A DNA stretch of 5,662 nt from positions 1-5,662 of the forward strand of contig CABRGJ010000075.1 in the NCBI GenBank assembly GCA_902470405.1. The letters are read 5' to 3'. Positions within the stretch are counted from its first letter, which is position 1, and each line of letters begins with the position of its first letter. Origin of the DNA: an uncultured Eggerthella sp. Lineage in GTDB: Bacteria; Actinomycetota; Coriobacteriia; Coriobacteriales; Eggerthellaceae. Positions 1-5,399 of the stretch are shown here, in pieces. A model generated the notes under the pieces. The model saw nothing but the letters and a program-made list of their open reading frames with translations, did no database searches and had not been told where the DNA came from. The translations under genes and the position numbers were made by a program.

Positions 1-1
1 C

Positions 2-748
2 GAGATCCCACGCACGCATGTATTCACTCGCTTGCGCAAGCAGGATCGAGGGGGCAAGCAATACTCCTTCGATAAGCGCCAGGCGAAGCGCGTGTTCACG
101 AAGGAGTCTGGTCTCACCTTCGAACTTGACCTTGCAAGCTATCTCGACGTGGGGCTATTTCTCGACCATCGCATCACGCGACAGTTCATCGCCGCGCAGG
201 CAAAGGACAAGGATGTGTTGAACCTGTTCGCCTACACCGGTAGTGCGAGCGTGTATGCTGCTGCGGGTGGTGCGAAGAGCGTGACAACGGTCGATCTTTC
301 GCGCACCTATCTCGATTGGGCGCGGCGCAATATGGCACATAACGGTTTCACTGATGCGCGCTACCGTTTCATCAGGGCAGACGTGCGCGAGTGGATTCGC
401 GCAGAGAAGGATCCGCGCAAGAGCAAGAATGGTCAGATACGCCGCTACGATCTGATCTTCATCGATCCGCCCACATTCTCGAATTCGAAATCGATGGGCA
501 AGCGCACATGGGATATCCAGCGCGACCACTACTATCTGCTGCGTGATGTTTCCAAGCTTCTGCGCAGGGGAGGCGTGATCATTTTCTCGGGTAATCTGCG
601 TTCATTCAAGCTTGATGTCGATGCGCTGGGGGAGCTTGGCTTCGATGTGCTCGACCTGACCGCGCGTACTATTCCTGAAGACTTCGCGCGCAACGCAAAG
701 ATTCACTTTTGTTATGCGCTTCAGCTTCGAGCGATTTCAGGCTCGTAG
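2..748 (+). CDS. rlmL: 23S rRNA guanine methyltransferase, RlmK domain of RlmKL-type protein (5' partial)
   Basis: The reading frame is open to the left window edge, so the gene starts upstream; a TTG at 32 is internal. The visible 248 residues form a class I SAM-dependent methyltransferase. By visible residue numbers, YLDVGLFLDHR is at 47-57, the SAM-binding motif I LNLFAYTGSASV at 73-84, the acidic post-I residue in VDLS at 97-100, and the catalytic-type motif DPPTFSNSKSM at 155-165, followed by DIQRDH at 171-176. This pattern is that of the C-terminal RlmK half of the bifunctional RlmKL enzyme. In E. coli that enzyme makes m7G2069 (RlmK) and m2G2445 (RlmL) in 23S rRNA. The E. coli protein is about 700 residues, so the N-terminal THUMP and RlmL parts would lie outside the window. 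A stand-alone RlmI-like methyltransferase is the alternative. The gene is functionally unrelated to the downstream fatty acid operon and separated from it by 264 bp. Confidence 0.85.
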   Translation, partial: EIPRTHVFTRLRKQDRGGKQYSFDKRQAKRVFTKESGLTFELDLASYLDVGLFLDHRITRQFIAAQAKDKDVLNLFAYTGSASVYAAAGGAKSVTTVDLSRTYLDWARRNMAHNGFTDARYRFIRADVREWIRAEKDPRKSKNGQIRRYDLIFIDPPTFSNSKSMGKRTWDIQRDHYYLLRDVSKLLRRGGVIIFSGNLRSFKLDVDALGELGFDVLDLTARTIPEDFARNAKIHFCYALQLRAISGS

Positions 749-751
749 GCC

Positions 752-853
752 GTGAAGAGGCTGAGCTGTTCGTACAAAGAGCTTAAGGGGTTGCCTGCGC
801 TTATCGGTATCGTTGTGGCGGTATGCGGTATTTTTAGGTTCGCTCACAAATAG
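752..853 (+). CDS. possible 33-residue small membrane protein (doubtful)
   Basis: A GTG-started frame of 33 codons begins 3 nt after the rlmL stop and ends in TAG at 851-853. The product would have a basic N-terminus (KRLSCSYKELK), a hydrophobic stretch of about 15 residues (LPALIGIVVAVCGIF) and a basic tail (RFAHK), the layout of a single-span membrane peptide. I do not recognise it. There is no convincing ribosome binding site; only AGG at 747-749, too close to the GTG. Its stop codon falls at the edge of the first operator, so the 3' end may simply be regulatory DNA. It could be a chance ORF. Confidence 0.15.
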   Translation: MKRLSCSYKELKGLPALIGIVVAVCGIFRFAHK

Positions 854-879
854 TTTGAGCATCAAATAGTTTGACCATC
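848..879 (+). repeat. two tandem 16-bp direct repeats
   Basis: AAATAGTTTGAGCATC (848-863) is followed without a gap by AAATAGTTTGACCATC (864-879), differing at one base. Each unit carries one TTTGA-N3-TCAAA palindrome, whose last AAA comes from the start of the next unit or following bases. A period of 16 bp places the two palindromes about 1.5 helical turns apart. The repeats are best read as a pair of operators, not as a mobile or satellite repeat. Confidence 0.9.
854..866. promoter_or_regulatory. FabT-type operator, site 1 (TTTGAGCATCAAA)
   Basis: A perfect inverted repeat TTTGA-GCA-TCAAA is visible. With flanks it reads AGTTTGAGCATCAAATA, which agrees with the FabT site as I recall it from streptococci and lactococci (AnTTTGATTATCAAATT) at all positions except two of the three central bases and the last base. 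It lies directly upstream of the proposed -35 element, about 160 bp before an operon that encodes a FabT-like protein. Binding by that protein is inference. Confidence 0.72.
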
Positions 880-882
880 AAA
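870..882. promoter_or_regulatory. FabT-type operator, site 2 (TTTGACCATCAAA)
   Basis: This is the second perfect 5-3-5 inverted repeat, TTTGA-CCA-TCAAA, centred 16 bp after site 1. It contains the proposed -35 hexamer (871-876), so bound protein would directly block RNA polymerase. The bases flanking its right arm (AC) fit the recalled FabT consensus less well than those of site 1. Two adjacent sites could allow cooperative binding. Confidence 0.72.
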
Positions 883-897
883 ACAATCGGCTATAAT
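871..897 (+). promoter_or_regulatory. sigma-70-type promoter of the degV-fab operon
   Basis: A perfect -10 hexamer TATAAT sits at 892-897, with TTGACC (5 of 6 to consensus) at 871-876. The spacer is 15 bp, shorter than the ideal 17, so the -35 assignment is less sure than the -10. The expected start of transcription is near 903-905, giving a 5' leader of about 110 nt before degV. The -35 is embedded in operator site 2, which suggests repression when the regulator binds. Confidence 0.65.
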
Positions 898-901
898 GAA
901 G

Positions 902-935
902 AGCAGTGGAGGCAATATGCTTCCACTGCTTTTTT
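902..935 (+). terminator. intrinsic terminator-like hairpin
   Basis: AGCAGTGGAGGC (902-913) pairs with GCTTCCACTGCT (919-930) in a 12-bp stem with one G-T pair and an AATAT loop. A run of six T (930-935) follows on the + strand. No A-run precedes the left arm, so it should work only on + strand transcripts. It could end transcripts reading through from rlmL, 150 bp upstream. It also begins almost exactly at the predicted start of the fab operon transcript, so it may act there as an attenuator or a stabilising 5' stem-loop. Confidence 0.7.
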
Positions 936-983
936 CACCATGCGACTCGTTATAAGGTCGTGTGAAAAGCAGTCCAAGTTCAA

Positions 984-997
984 GCCTGTGAACAGGC
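984..997 (+). other. small stem-loop in the degV leader
   Basis: GCCTG (984-988) and CAGGC (993-997) form a perfect 5-bp stem with a TGAA loop, ending 3 nt before the degV ribosome binding site at 1001-1008. It does not cover the binding site itself. It could influence translation or may be incidental. Confidence 0.35.
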
Positions 998-1000
998 AGT

Positions 1001-1008
1001 AAGGAAAG
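1001..1008 (+). promoter_or_regulatory. ribosome binding site of degV
   Basis: AAGGAAAG lies upstream of ATG 1013, with 7 nt between the AAGGA core and the start codon. This supports 1013 as the start of the first gene of the operon. Confidence 0.75.
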
Positions 1009-1012
1009 TGGT

Positions 1013-1882
1013 ATGAGTTTCGCTATCGTCACCGATTCGATCGCCGACCTGAGCGCTGAAGAGTGCGAGCAGTACGGCGTTGATGTTGTGCAATTGACCG
1101 TCGAAGTGGGCGGTGAGTCGTACAAGGATCAGGTTGAGATCTCTTCAGAGGAATTCTACGACAAGATGCTCGCTGCAGATGATCTGCCGAAGTCTTCCCA
1201 GCCTTCGCCAGCGGAATTCATGGACACCTATAACCGTCTTTTGGTCGAAGGGAATTCTGGAGTCATCGCAATGCATCTTGCTGCGCCGCTCTCCGGTACG
1301 ATCGAGTCTTCTCGTTTGGCGGCGAGCCAGGTCGACATCCCGGTTACAGTCTTAGACTCGCTCAATGCGTGTTCTGGCGAAGCGCTCCTGGTCATCCAGG
1401 CATCGCGCATGCGCAAGGAAGGCGCCTCTCTTGAAGAGACCGTCGAGTATCTGGAGCAGATCCGACCCTTCACGCGCTTCTTTATCGCTTGCGGTACGCT
1501 CGACAATCTTTTGAAGAACGGCAGGCTCTCGCCCGAAGAGGTCGATACGGCAACGGTGCTCGACATCAAGCCGATGATGTCCTTTGATGAGAATGGCGTG
1601 CTTCGCGCGATCGATAAGGCCAAGGGCATGAACGGCGTTATCAAGAAATACGTCGAAAAGCTGCAACAGCTTACCGAAGAAGAGGGCATTCAGCGCGTTC
1701 GTTTCTGTCACTCTCGTAACCTTAAGGGTGTAGAAAAACTCAAGAAGGCGCTTGCAGAAGCTGGTGTTGAGTATCTCGACTACGGAACGTGCTCATGTGG
1801 TGCGACCGTTTCGACTCATCTCGGCTTGAAGGCTCTTGGAATAGGAACAATGCCCGACTCGCTCGGAACGAAGAACGCATAG
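1013..1882 (+). CDS. DegV family fatty-acid-binding protein (FakB-like)
   Basis: The 289-residue product has the usual DegV/FakB length. Family signatures in order are TDSIADL (7-13), SSQPSP (61-66), LSGT (93-96), DSLNACSG (115-122), NLLKNGRL (165-172), DIKPMMSFDENG (184-195) and STHLGLKALGIG (267-278). In FakB proteins, a Thr/Ser near 61, a Ser near 93 and a His near 266 hold the fatty acid carboxylate; here Ser61, Ser94 and His269 occupy those places, so ligand binding looks intact. FakB presents a fatty acid to the kinase FakA, giving acyl-phosphate for phospholipid synthesis or chain extension. No signal peptide or membrane segment is seen; it should be cytoplasmic. It is the first gene after the operator-bearing promoter and ends 7 nt before the fabT-like gene, which strongly suggests a role in fatty acid supply. 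No fakA is visible, and the chain-length preference cannot be told from the sequence. Confidence 0.9.
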   Translation: MSFAIVTDSIADLSAEECEQYGVDVVQLTVEVGGESYKDQVEISSEEFYDKMLAADDLPKSSQPSPAEFMDTYNRLLVEGNSGVIAMHLAAPLSGTIESSRLAASQVDIPVTVLDSLNACSGEALLVIQASRMRKEGASLEETVEYLEQIRPFTRFFIACGTLDNLLKNGRLSPEEVDTATVLDIKPMMSFDENGVLRAIDKAKGMNGVIKKYVEKLQQLTEEEGIQRVRFCHSRNLKGVEKLKKALAEAGVEYLDYGTCSCGATVSTHLGLKALGIGTMPDSLGTKNA

Positions 1883-1889
1883 ATCGATC

Positions 1890-2366
1890 ATGGAAAAGGC
1901 AATCAATAAAGAGAACATCCGGATGCTCGACGATCTCCTCTCGAGCACCTTCAATTCGATCTTGCGCATTGAAGAGCGATCGCTCAACAATCGTCTTACC
2001 GAAGGCCTTTCCATCACGGAGCTCCACACCATCTGCGCGATCGGACTTCATGAGACCAACCCGATGAATGTCATCGCAAATCGTCTGGGGGTTACGCTCG
2101 CCACGCTTACGGTCATGATCAACAAGCTCGAGAAGCGCAGCTACGTGCGTCGTGAGCGAAGCGAACAGGACCGCCGACAGGTGCTGGTGGCGCTCACGAC
2201 GAAGGGCCGGAAAGCGGCTCGTGCCCATCACGCTTTCCACAAGAAGATGCTGGAAAGTGCCCTTGCGGATCTTTCACCCGAAGAAGAAGGGGTGTTTGTA
2301 AAAGCAGTTGGAAAGATCAAGGCCTTCTTCGATCAAGAAGGCCAGAAAGAGCAAACGAAAGGATAA
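1890..2366 (+). CDS. fabT: MarR family repressor of fatty acid synthesis, FabT-like
   Basis: The product has 158 residues with a winged helix-turn-helix at about 40-107. LSITELHTICAIG (40-52) leads into the recognition region VTLATLTVMINKLEKRSYVRR (68-88), and the wing has SEQDRRQV (91-98). The N-terminal FNSILRIEE (21-29), ELHTI, VTL.T, LE...Y and SEQDRR segments closely match my memory of Streptococcus pneumoniae FabT, more than generic MarR proteins. FabT, with long-chain acyl-ACP as co-repressor, represses type II fatty acid synthesis genes and itself. Position fits: it follows the fatty-acid-binding gene and precedes acpP by 5 nt, its stop codon overlapping the end of the acpP ribosome binding site region. 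Two FabT-like palindromes lie upstream of degV, suggesting autoregulation. No good Shine-Dalgarno precedes ATG 1890, so translation may be coupled to degV; ATG 1923 (residue 12), preceded by AAAGAG, is an alternative start. Confidence 0.85.
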   Translation: MEKAINKENIRMLDDLLSSTFNSILRIEERSLNNRLTEGLSITELHTICAIGLHETNPMNVIANRLGVTLATLTVMINKLEKRSYVRRERSEQDRRQVLVALTTKGRKAARAHHAFHKKMLESALADLSPEEEGVFVKAVGKIKAFFDQEGQKEQTKG

Positions 2367-2371
2367 CAACA

Positions 2372-2590
2372 ATGGCAACGCTCGACACTATTCAAAAAGT
2401 ACTCAACGAAAACCTCGACATCGAACCTGAGACCGTTACGGTCGATGCAACGCTCGAAGGCCTCGGCATCGACTCGCTCGATATGGCAGAGCTCGTTTGT
2501 AGCCTCGAAGAAGAGCTCGACATCGATTTCGGTGAACCTGAAGGCATCGAGACCATCGGTCAGCTCGTCGAGTACATCGAAGCTCTCTAA
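2372..2590 (+). CDS. acpP: acyl carrier protein
   Basis: This is a 72-residue acidic protein, slightly shorter than the 77-78 residues usual in other bacteria. The phosphopantetheine attachment motif GIDSLDMAEL lies at 32-41, with Ser35 as the modified residue, followed by the acidic recognition helix EEELDIDF. It carries growing acyl chains as thioesters between the fatty acid synthesis enzymes in the cytoplasm, after activation by a phosphopantetheinyl transferase not seen here. A good ribosome binding site, AAAGGA at 2358-2363, sits 8 nt before the ATG and overlaps the end of the upstream gene. Because FabT proteins sense acyl-ACP, the adjacency of fabT and acpP joins sensor and ligand carrier in one transcript. 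fabK follows after 17 nt. Confidence 0.97.
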   Translation: MATLDTIQKVLNENLDIEPETVTVDATLEGLGIDSLDMAELVCSLEEELDIDFGEPEGIETIGQLVEYIEAL

Positions 2591-2607
2591 GATCGAGAGA
2601 ACTCCGC

Positions 2608-3579
2608 ATGAAGACCCGTGTAACTGAGCTGCTCGGCATCGAGCAGCCGATCATCCAAGGGGCCATGGCATGGATCGCCGATGCCCGTCTTGCCGCCGCA
2701 GTCAGTAATGCAGGTGGCTTGGGCATCATCGCGTGCGGATCGGCCCCGCTTACGTGGGTGCGCGAACAGGTCGAACTCGCCCGTTCGCTCACCGATAAGC
2801 CTTTTGGCGTGAACATCATGCTTATGAATCCAGAGGCGCCTGAGCTGGCAGAGCTGCTGGCAGAGCTGAAGGTGCCGGTCATCACGACGGGCGCTGGTAG
2901 TCCTGCTGCGTATATCGAGCGCTGGAAGGAGGCTGGTGCGAAGGTCGTGCCGGTCGTTGCTTCTGCTGCGCTTGCCAAGCGTATGGAGCGCATGGGTGCT
3001 GACGCCCTTATCGCAGAAGGTTGCGAGGCTGGTGGCCATATCGGCGAACTCACTACCATGGCGCTCACCCCAGCGGTGTGCGAGGCGGTCTCCATTCCGG
3101 TCATCACCGCAGGTGGTGTGGCGGATGGCCGTGGTATGGTGGCAGCGTTTGCGCTTGGAGCCGAAGGCGTGCAGATCGGTACGCGCTTCCTTACGGCGCA
3201 TGAATGCAGCATTCACGATGCTTATAAGCAGAAGGTGCTCGCTGCAAAAGACTCCGATACGATCGTGACCGGTCGCGATAACGGTCATCCTGTTCGTCAG
3301 TTGAAGAACAAGTTCGCGCGCAATATTCGCAAGATGGAGGGTGATAGCGATGTCTCGCTCGATGAAGTCGAGGCGGCGCTCGCGGGATCGCTCCATCGCG
3401 CGGTAATGGGCGATGTCGATGAAGGATCGCTCATGTCTGGTCAGGTCGCATGCCTGATCAGCGATGAGAAGTCAGCTCAAGAGATCGTCGATGATCTGAT
3501 GCGCGAGGCTCAAAGCTGGTCGCAGAAGGATCTTGAGGCTATGGCGCAGGCGAATGCAGCACGCGCCTGGAACAACTAG
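2608..3579 (+). CDS. fabK: enoyl-ACP reductase II, FMN-dependent (FabK)
   Basis: The 323-residue protein belongs to the FMN-binding TIM-barrel family shared with nitronate monooxygenases. MKTRVTELLGI at the N-terminus, QGAMAWIAD (17-25), SNAGGLGII (33-41), TDKPFGVNIML (62-72), TTGAG (93-97), AEGCEAGGHIG (136-146), ITAGGVADG (166-174) and GVQIGTRF (187-194) follow S. pneumoniae FabK closely. His144 in GGHIG matches the FabK histidine at the same number. The neighbours acpP, fabD, fabG and fabF settle the choice of FabK over nitronate monooxygenase. It reduces trans-2-enoyl-ACP with NAD(P)H and FMN, the last step of each elongation cycle. FabK enzymes are known to be insensitive to triclosan, unlike FabI. 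The ribosome binding site is weak (GAGAG around 2595-2599), so coupling to acpP is likely. Confidence 0.95.
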   Translation: MKTRVTELLGIEQPIIQGAMAWIADARLAAAVSNAGGLGIIACGSAPLTWVREQVELARSLTDKPFGVNIMLMNPEAPELAELLAELKVPVITTGAGSPAAYIERWKEAGAKVVPVVASAALAKRMERMGADALIAEGCEAGGHIGELTTMALTPAVCEAVSIPVITAGGVADGRGMVAAFALGAEGVQIGTRFLTAHECSIHDAYKQKVLAAKDSDTIVTGRDNGHPVRQLKNKFARNIRKMEGDSDVSLDEVEAALAGSLHRAVMGDVDEGSLMSGQVACLISDEKSAQEIVDDLMREAQSWSQKDLEAMAQANAARAWNN

Positions 3580-3580
3580 A

Positions 3581-3588
3581 GAAGAAGG
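3581..3588 (+). promoter_or_regulatory. ribosome binding site fixing the fabD start
   Basis: GAAGAAGG lies just after the fabK stop, with a 4-nt gap to ATG 3593. It supports the ATG at 3593 over the in-frame TTG at 3533, which lies inside fabK and would add 20 residues unlike FabD. Confidence 0.65.
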
Positions 3589-3592
3589 CTTT

Positions 3593-4516
3593 ATGGCAGT
3601 TTGGATGTGTTCTGGACAAGGCGCCCAAAGCGTTGGCATGGGTGCCGATCTGATCGATATCCCTGAGGTGAGGGAAGTCTTCGAGCGCGCTTCGGACGTG
3701 CTCGAGGTCGATCTCATCCATCTGGTGAAAGAAGGGACCGAAGAGGAGATCAACGATTCCTTCAACGCGCAAGCGCTCACCATGGTCCTTTCGGTGGCTA
3801 TCGGCAAGGCGCTGCTCGCACAGGGAAAGAAGCCCGATGCCCTGATCGGCTTTTCACTCGGTCAGATCAGCGCGTTGGCGCTCGCGGATATCGTGAGCTT
3901 GGATGATGCATTCCGTTTGCTCAAGGTGCGCGCTGAAGCGATGGCTGAAGCGTGCACGATGCGCGAAGGCGCGATGCTCGCGCTCTTGGCGGCTACTCAT
4001 GAAGATGCCGAAGCAGTATGCGAGGCGTGTGCGCAAGACGACATTTTGCTACCAGCAAACTACAACTGTCCTGGTCAAGTGGTCATCTCTGGCGATGTTG
4101 CTGCAATCGATCGTGCGGAGCAGCACTGGAAGGGCATGAAGAAGAAATGCGCTCGCCTCAATACAGCGGGTGCATTCCATAGCCCCCTCATGCAGCCTGC
4201 AGCCGATGCGCTCGCTGCGTATTTTGCAAGCAGCGATGCTCCTGTATTCGCGCCGAGCAACATCGCTATCATCTGCAATACCGATGCTCGACCTTTCCTC
4301 GTTGATGAGGCTGCCGATCGGCTTTCTGCGCAGGTTATCTCGCCAGTCCGCTTCCAGCAGGGCGTTGAGAACCTCATTGAAGAGGGCGAGAACGAATTCG
4401 TCGAGATCGGATATGGTGGAGTGTTGTGGACCATGATGAAACGTATCTCGAAAGAGGTCGATCGCAAACGCGTGGGCACGCGTGAGCAGTTCGATGAATA
4501 TGTAAGCACGTTGTAG
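3593..4516 (+). CDS. fabD: malonyl-CoA:ACP transacylase (FabD), divergent signature motifs
   Basis: The 307-residue product has the usual FabD length. It transfers malonyl from malonyl-CoA to AcpP to supply extender units. Seen in order: the N-terminal SGQGAQ (7-12) that forms the oxyanion hole, nucleophile Ser88 in GFSLGQ (86-91), Arg113 in KVRAEAM for the malonyl carboxylate, NYNCPGQVVISG (156-167), and catalytic His196 in GAFHSPLM (193-200). The Ser-His pair, Arg and both Gln are kept, so activity is likely. Several normally strong motifs are altered: GHSLGE is GFSLGQ, the NTQPA region reads FNAQAL (57-62), and the late EIGPGKVL reads EIGYGGVL (271-278). The start at 3593 is chosen because MAVWMCSGQGAQ aligns with the family N-terminus. 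It sits 13 nt after fabK and 13 nt before fabG. Confidence 0.93.
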   Translation: MAVWMCSGQGAQSVGMGADLIDIPEVREVFERASDVLEVDLIHLVKEGTEEEINDSFNAQALTMVLSVAIGKALLAQGKKPDALIGFSLGQISALALADIVSLDDAFRLLKVRAEAMAEACTMREGAMLALLAATHEDAEAVCEACAQDDILLPANYNCPGQVVISGDVAAIDRAEQHWKGMKKKCARLNTAGAFHSPLMQPAADALAAYFASSDAPVFAPSNIAIICNTDARPFLVDEAADRLSAQVISPVRFQQGVENLIEEGENEFVEIGYGGVLWTMMKRISKEVDRKRVGTREQFDEYVSTL

Positions 4517-4529
4517 AAGAGGACGCATC

Positions 4530-5360
4530 ATGGCGAAATCCGAAGAACAAGAACTCAGTACGCCGATCCGTCGCGTTGCGCTCGTTACGGGTGCGAGCCG
4601 TGGCATCGGTGCGGCCATCGCTCGCAAGCTTGCGAGCGATGGCTATTCAGTGGTACTCAATTACGCTTCCGACTCGAGCGCGGCTGCGGTCGAAGGATTA
4701 TGCGAACTGCTTGCAAACGTAGCTGCTGACCGCGCCGCCGAAGAGCGTGCATGTGCAGAACAACAGCCAGCAGAAGCTCAGCGTTTCGTCGGTATTCAAG
4801 CTGACGTTTCCCAGTTTGAAGAGGCAAAGCGCCTGCTCGCTGAAGTGAAGGACACCTTTGGTCGCATCGATGTGCTCGTCAATAATGCGGGTATCACGCG
4901 TGACGGTCTGCTCATGCGCATGAAAGAAGAAGCGTTCGATCGCGTCATTGAGGTGAACCTGAAGGGCGCGTTCAATTGTCTGCGTCATGCAGCTCCCATT
5001 ATGATGAAGCAACGCTATGGTCGTGTCATCTCGGTTTCGAGCGTGGTTGGTGTTGCAGGTAATGCAGGCCAGGTTAATTATGCTGCCTCGAAAGCGGGTA
5101 TCATCGGTCTTACCAAGGCGGCTGCAAAAGAGATGGCGGCACGCGGCGTTACGGTGAATGCGGTGGCTCCAGGCTTCATCGATACCGCTATGACTGACGA
5201 ATTGTCAGATGCTATGAAAGAGAGCATCCTTGGCCGTATCGCGTGTGGTGAATTCGGCATGCCAGAAGATGTTGCCAATGCCGTAGCCTTCTTTGCAAGT
5301 CCTGAAACAGGTTATGTAACTGGTCAGGTACTGTGCATCGATGGTGGTATGTCGCTCTAA
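4530..5360 (+). CDS. fabG: 3-oxoacyl-ACP reductase (FabG) with extra internal segment
   Basis: A short-chain dehydrogenase that reduces 3-ketoacyl-ACP with NADPH in the cytoplasm. Visible features: the nucleotide-binding TGASRGIG (20-27), NNAGITRDGLLMRMK (118-132), Asn143 in EVNLKG, catalytic Ser171 in SSVVG, Tyr184 and Lys188 in NYAASKAG, and PGFIDTAMT (214-222). The NNAGITRDxLLMRMK stretch and the GNAGQVNYAASKAG stretch are typical of true FabG. Its 276 residues exceed the 244 of E. coli FabG. Comparing fixed motifs from memory, about 9 residues are added at the N-terminus and about 24 between the second strand and NNAG (roughly residues 50-85), where the sequence is rich in Ala, Glu and Gln. 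The ribosome binding site AGAGGA (4518-4523) lies 6 nt before ATG 4530. Confidence 0.95.
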   Translation: MAKSEEQELSTPIRRVALVTGASRGIGAAIARKLASDGYSVVLNYASDSSAAAVEGLCELLANVAADRAAEERACAEQQPAEAQRFVGIQADVSQFEEAKRLLAEVKDTFGRIDVLVNNAGITRDGLLMRMKEEAFDRVIEVNLKGAFNCLRHAAPIMMKQRYGRVISVSSVVGVAGNAGQVNYAASKAGIIGLTKAAAKEMAARGVTVNAVAPGFIDTAMTDELSDAMKESILGRIACGEFGMPEDVANAVAFFASPETGYVTGQVLCIDGGMSL

Positions 5361-5387
5361 AGATGAAATCGCGAGAAGGAATCGATC

Positions 5388-5392
5388 AGGAG
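5388..5392 (+). promoter_or_regulatory. ribosome binding site fixing the fabF start
   Basis: AGGAG ends 7 nt before ATG 5400. This favours 5400 over the in-frame ATGs at 5412 and 5439. Confidence 0.8.
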
Positions 5393-5399
5393 ATCTGTT

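Noticed and set aside
32..748. TTG at 32 as the start of the methyltransferase gene
   Set aside because: The frame is open to the window edge, and the upstream codons (IPRTHVFTR) continue the RlmK-type sequence, so the gene is 5' truncated by the window.
951..956. TATAAG as a second promoter -10 for degV
   Set aside because: No -35-like hexamer occurs at 15-19 bp upstream; TATAAT at 892-897 is much better.
940..1002. 20-codon leader ORF (ATG 940)
   Set aside because: It has no ribosome binding site (preceded by the T-run of the hairpin) and no run of regulatory codons; kept only as part of the leader note.
2436..3396. Long minus-strand frames opposite acpP and fabK
   Set aside because: They are low-complexity shadows of well-recognised + strand genes, with no family resemblance or ribosome binding sites.
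3533..3592. Longer FabD starting at TTG 3533
   Set aside because: It overlaps the fabK end by 47 nt, adds 20 residues with no FabD character, and ATG 3593 has its own ribosome binding site and the family N-terminus.
5361..5399. GATC-AGGA-GATC arrangement before fabF as an operator
   Set aside because: It is explained by the ribosome binding site, and GATC is frequent throughout the window; there is no TTTGA-N3-TCAAA site here.
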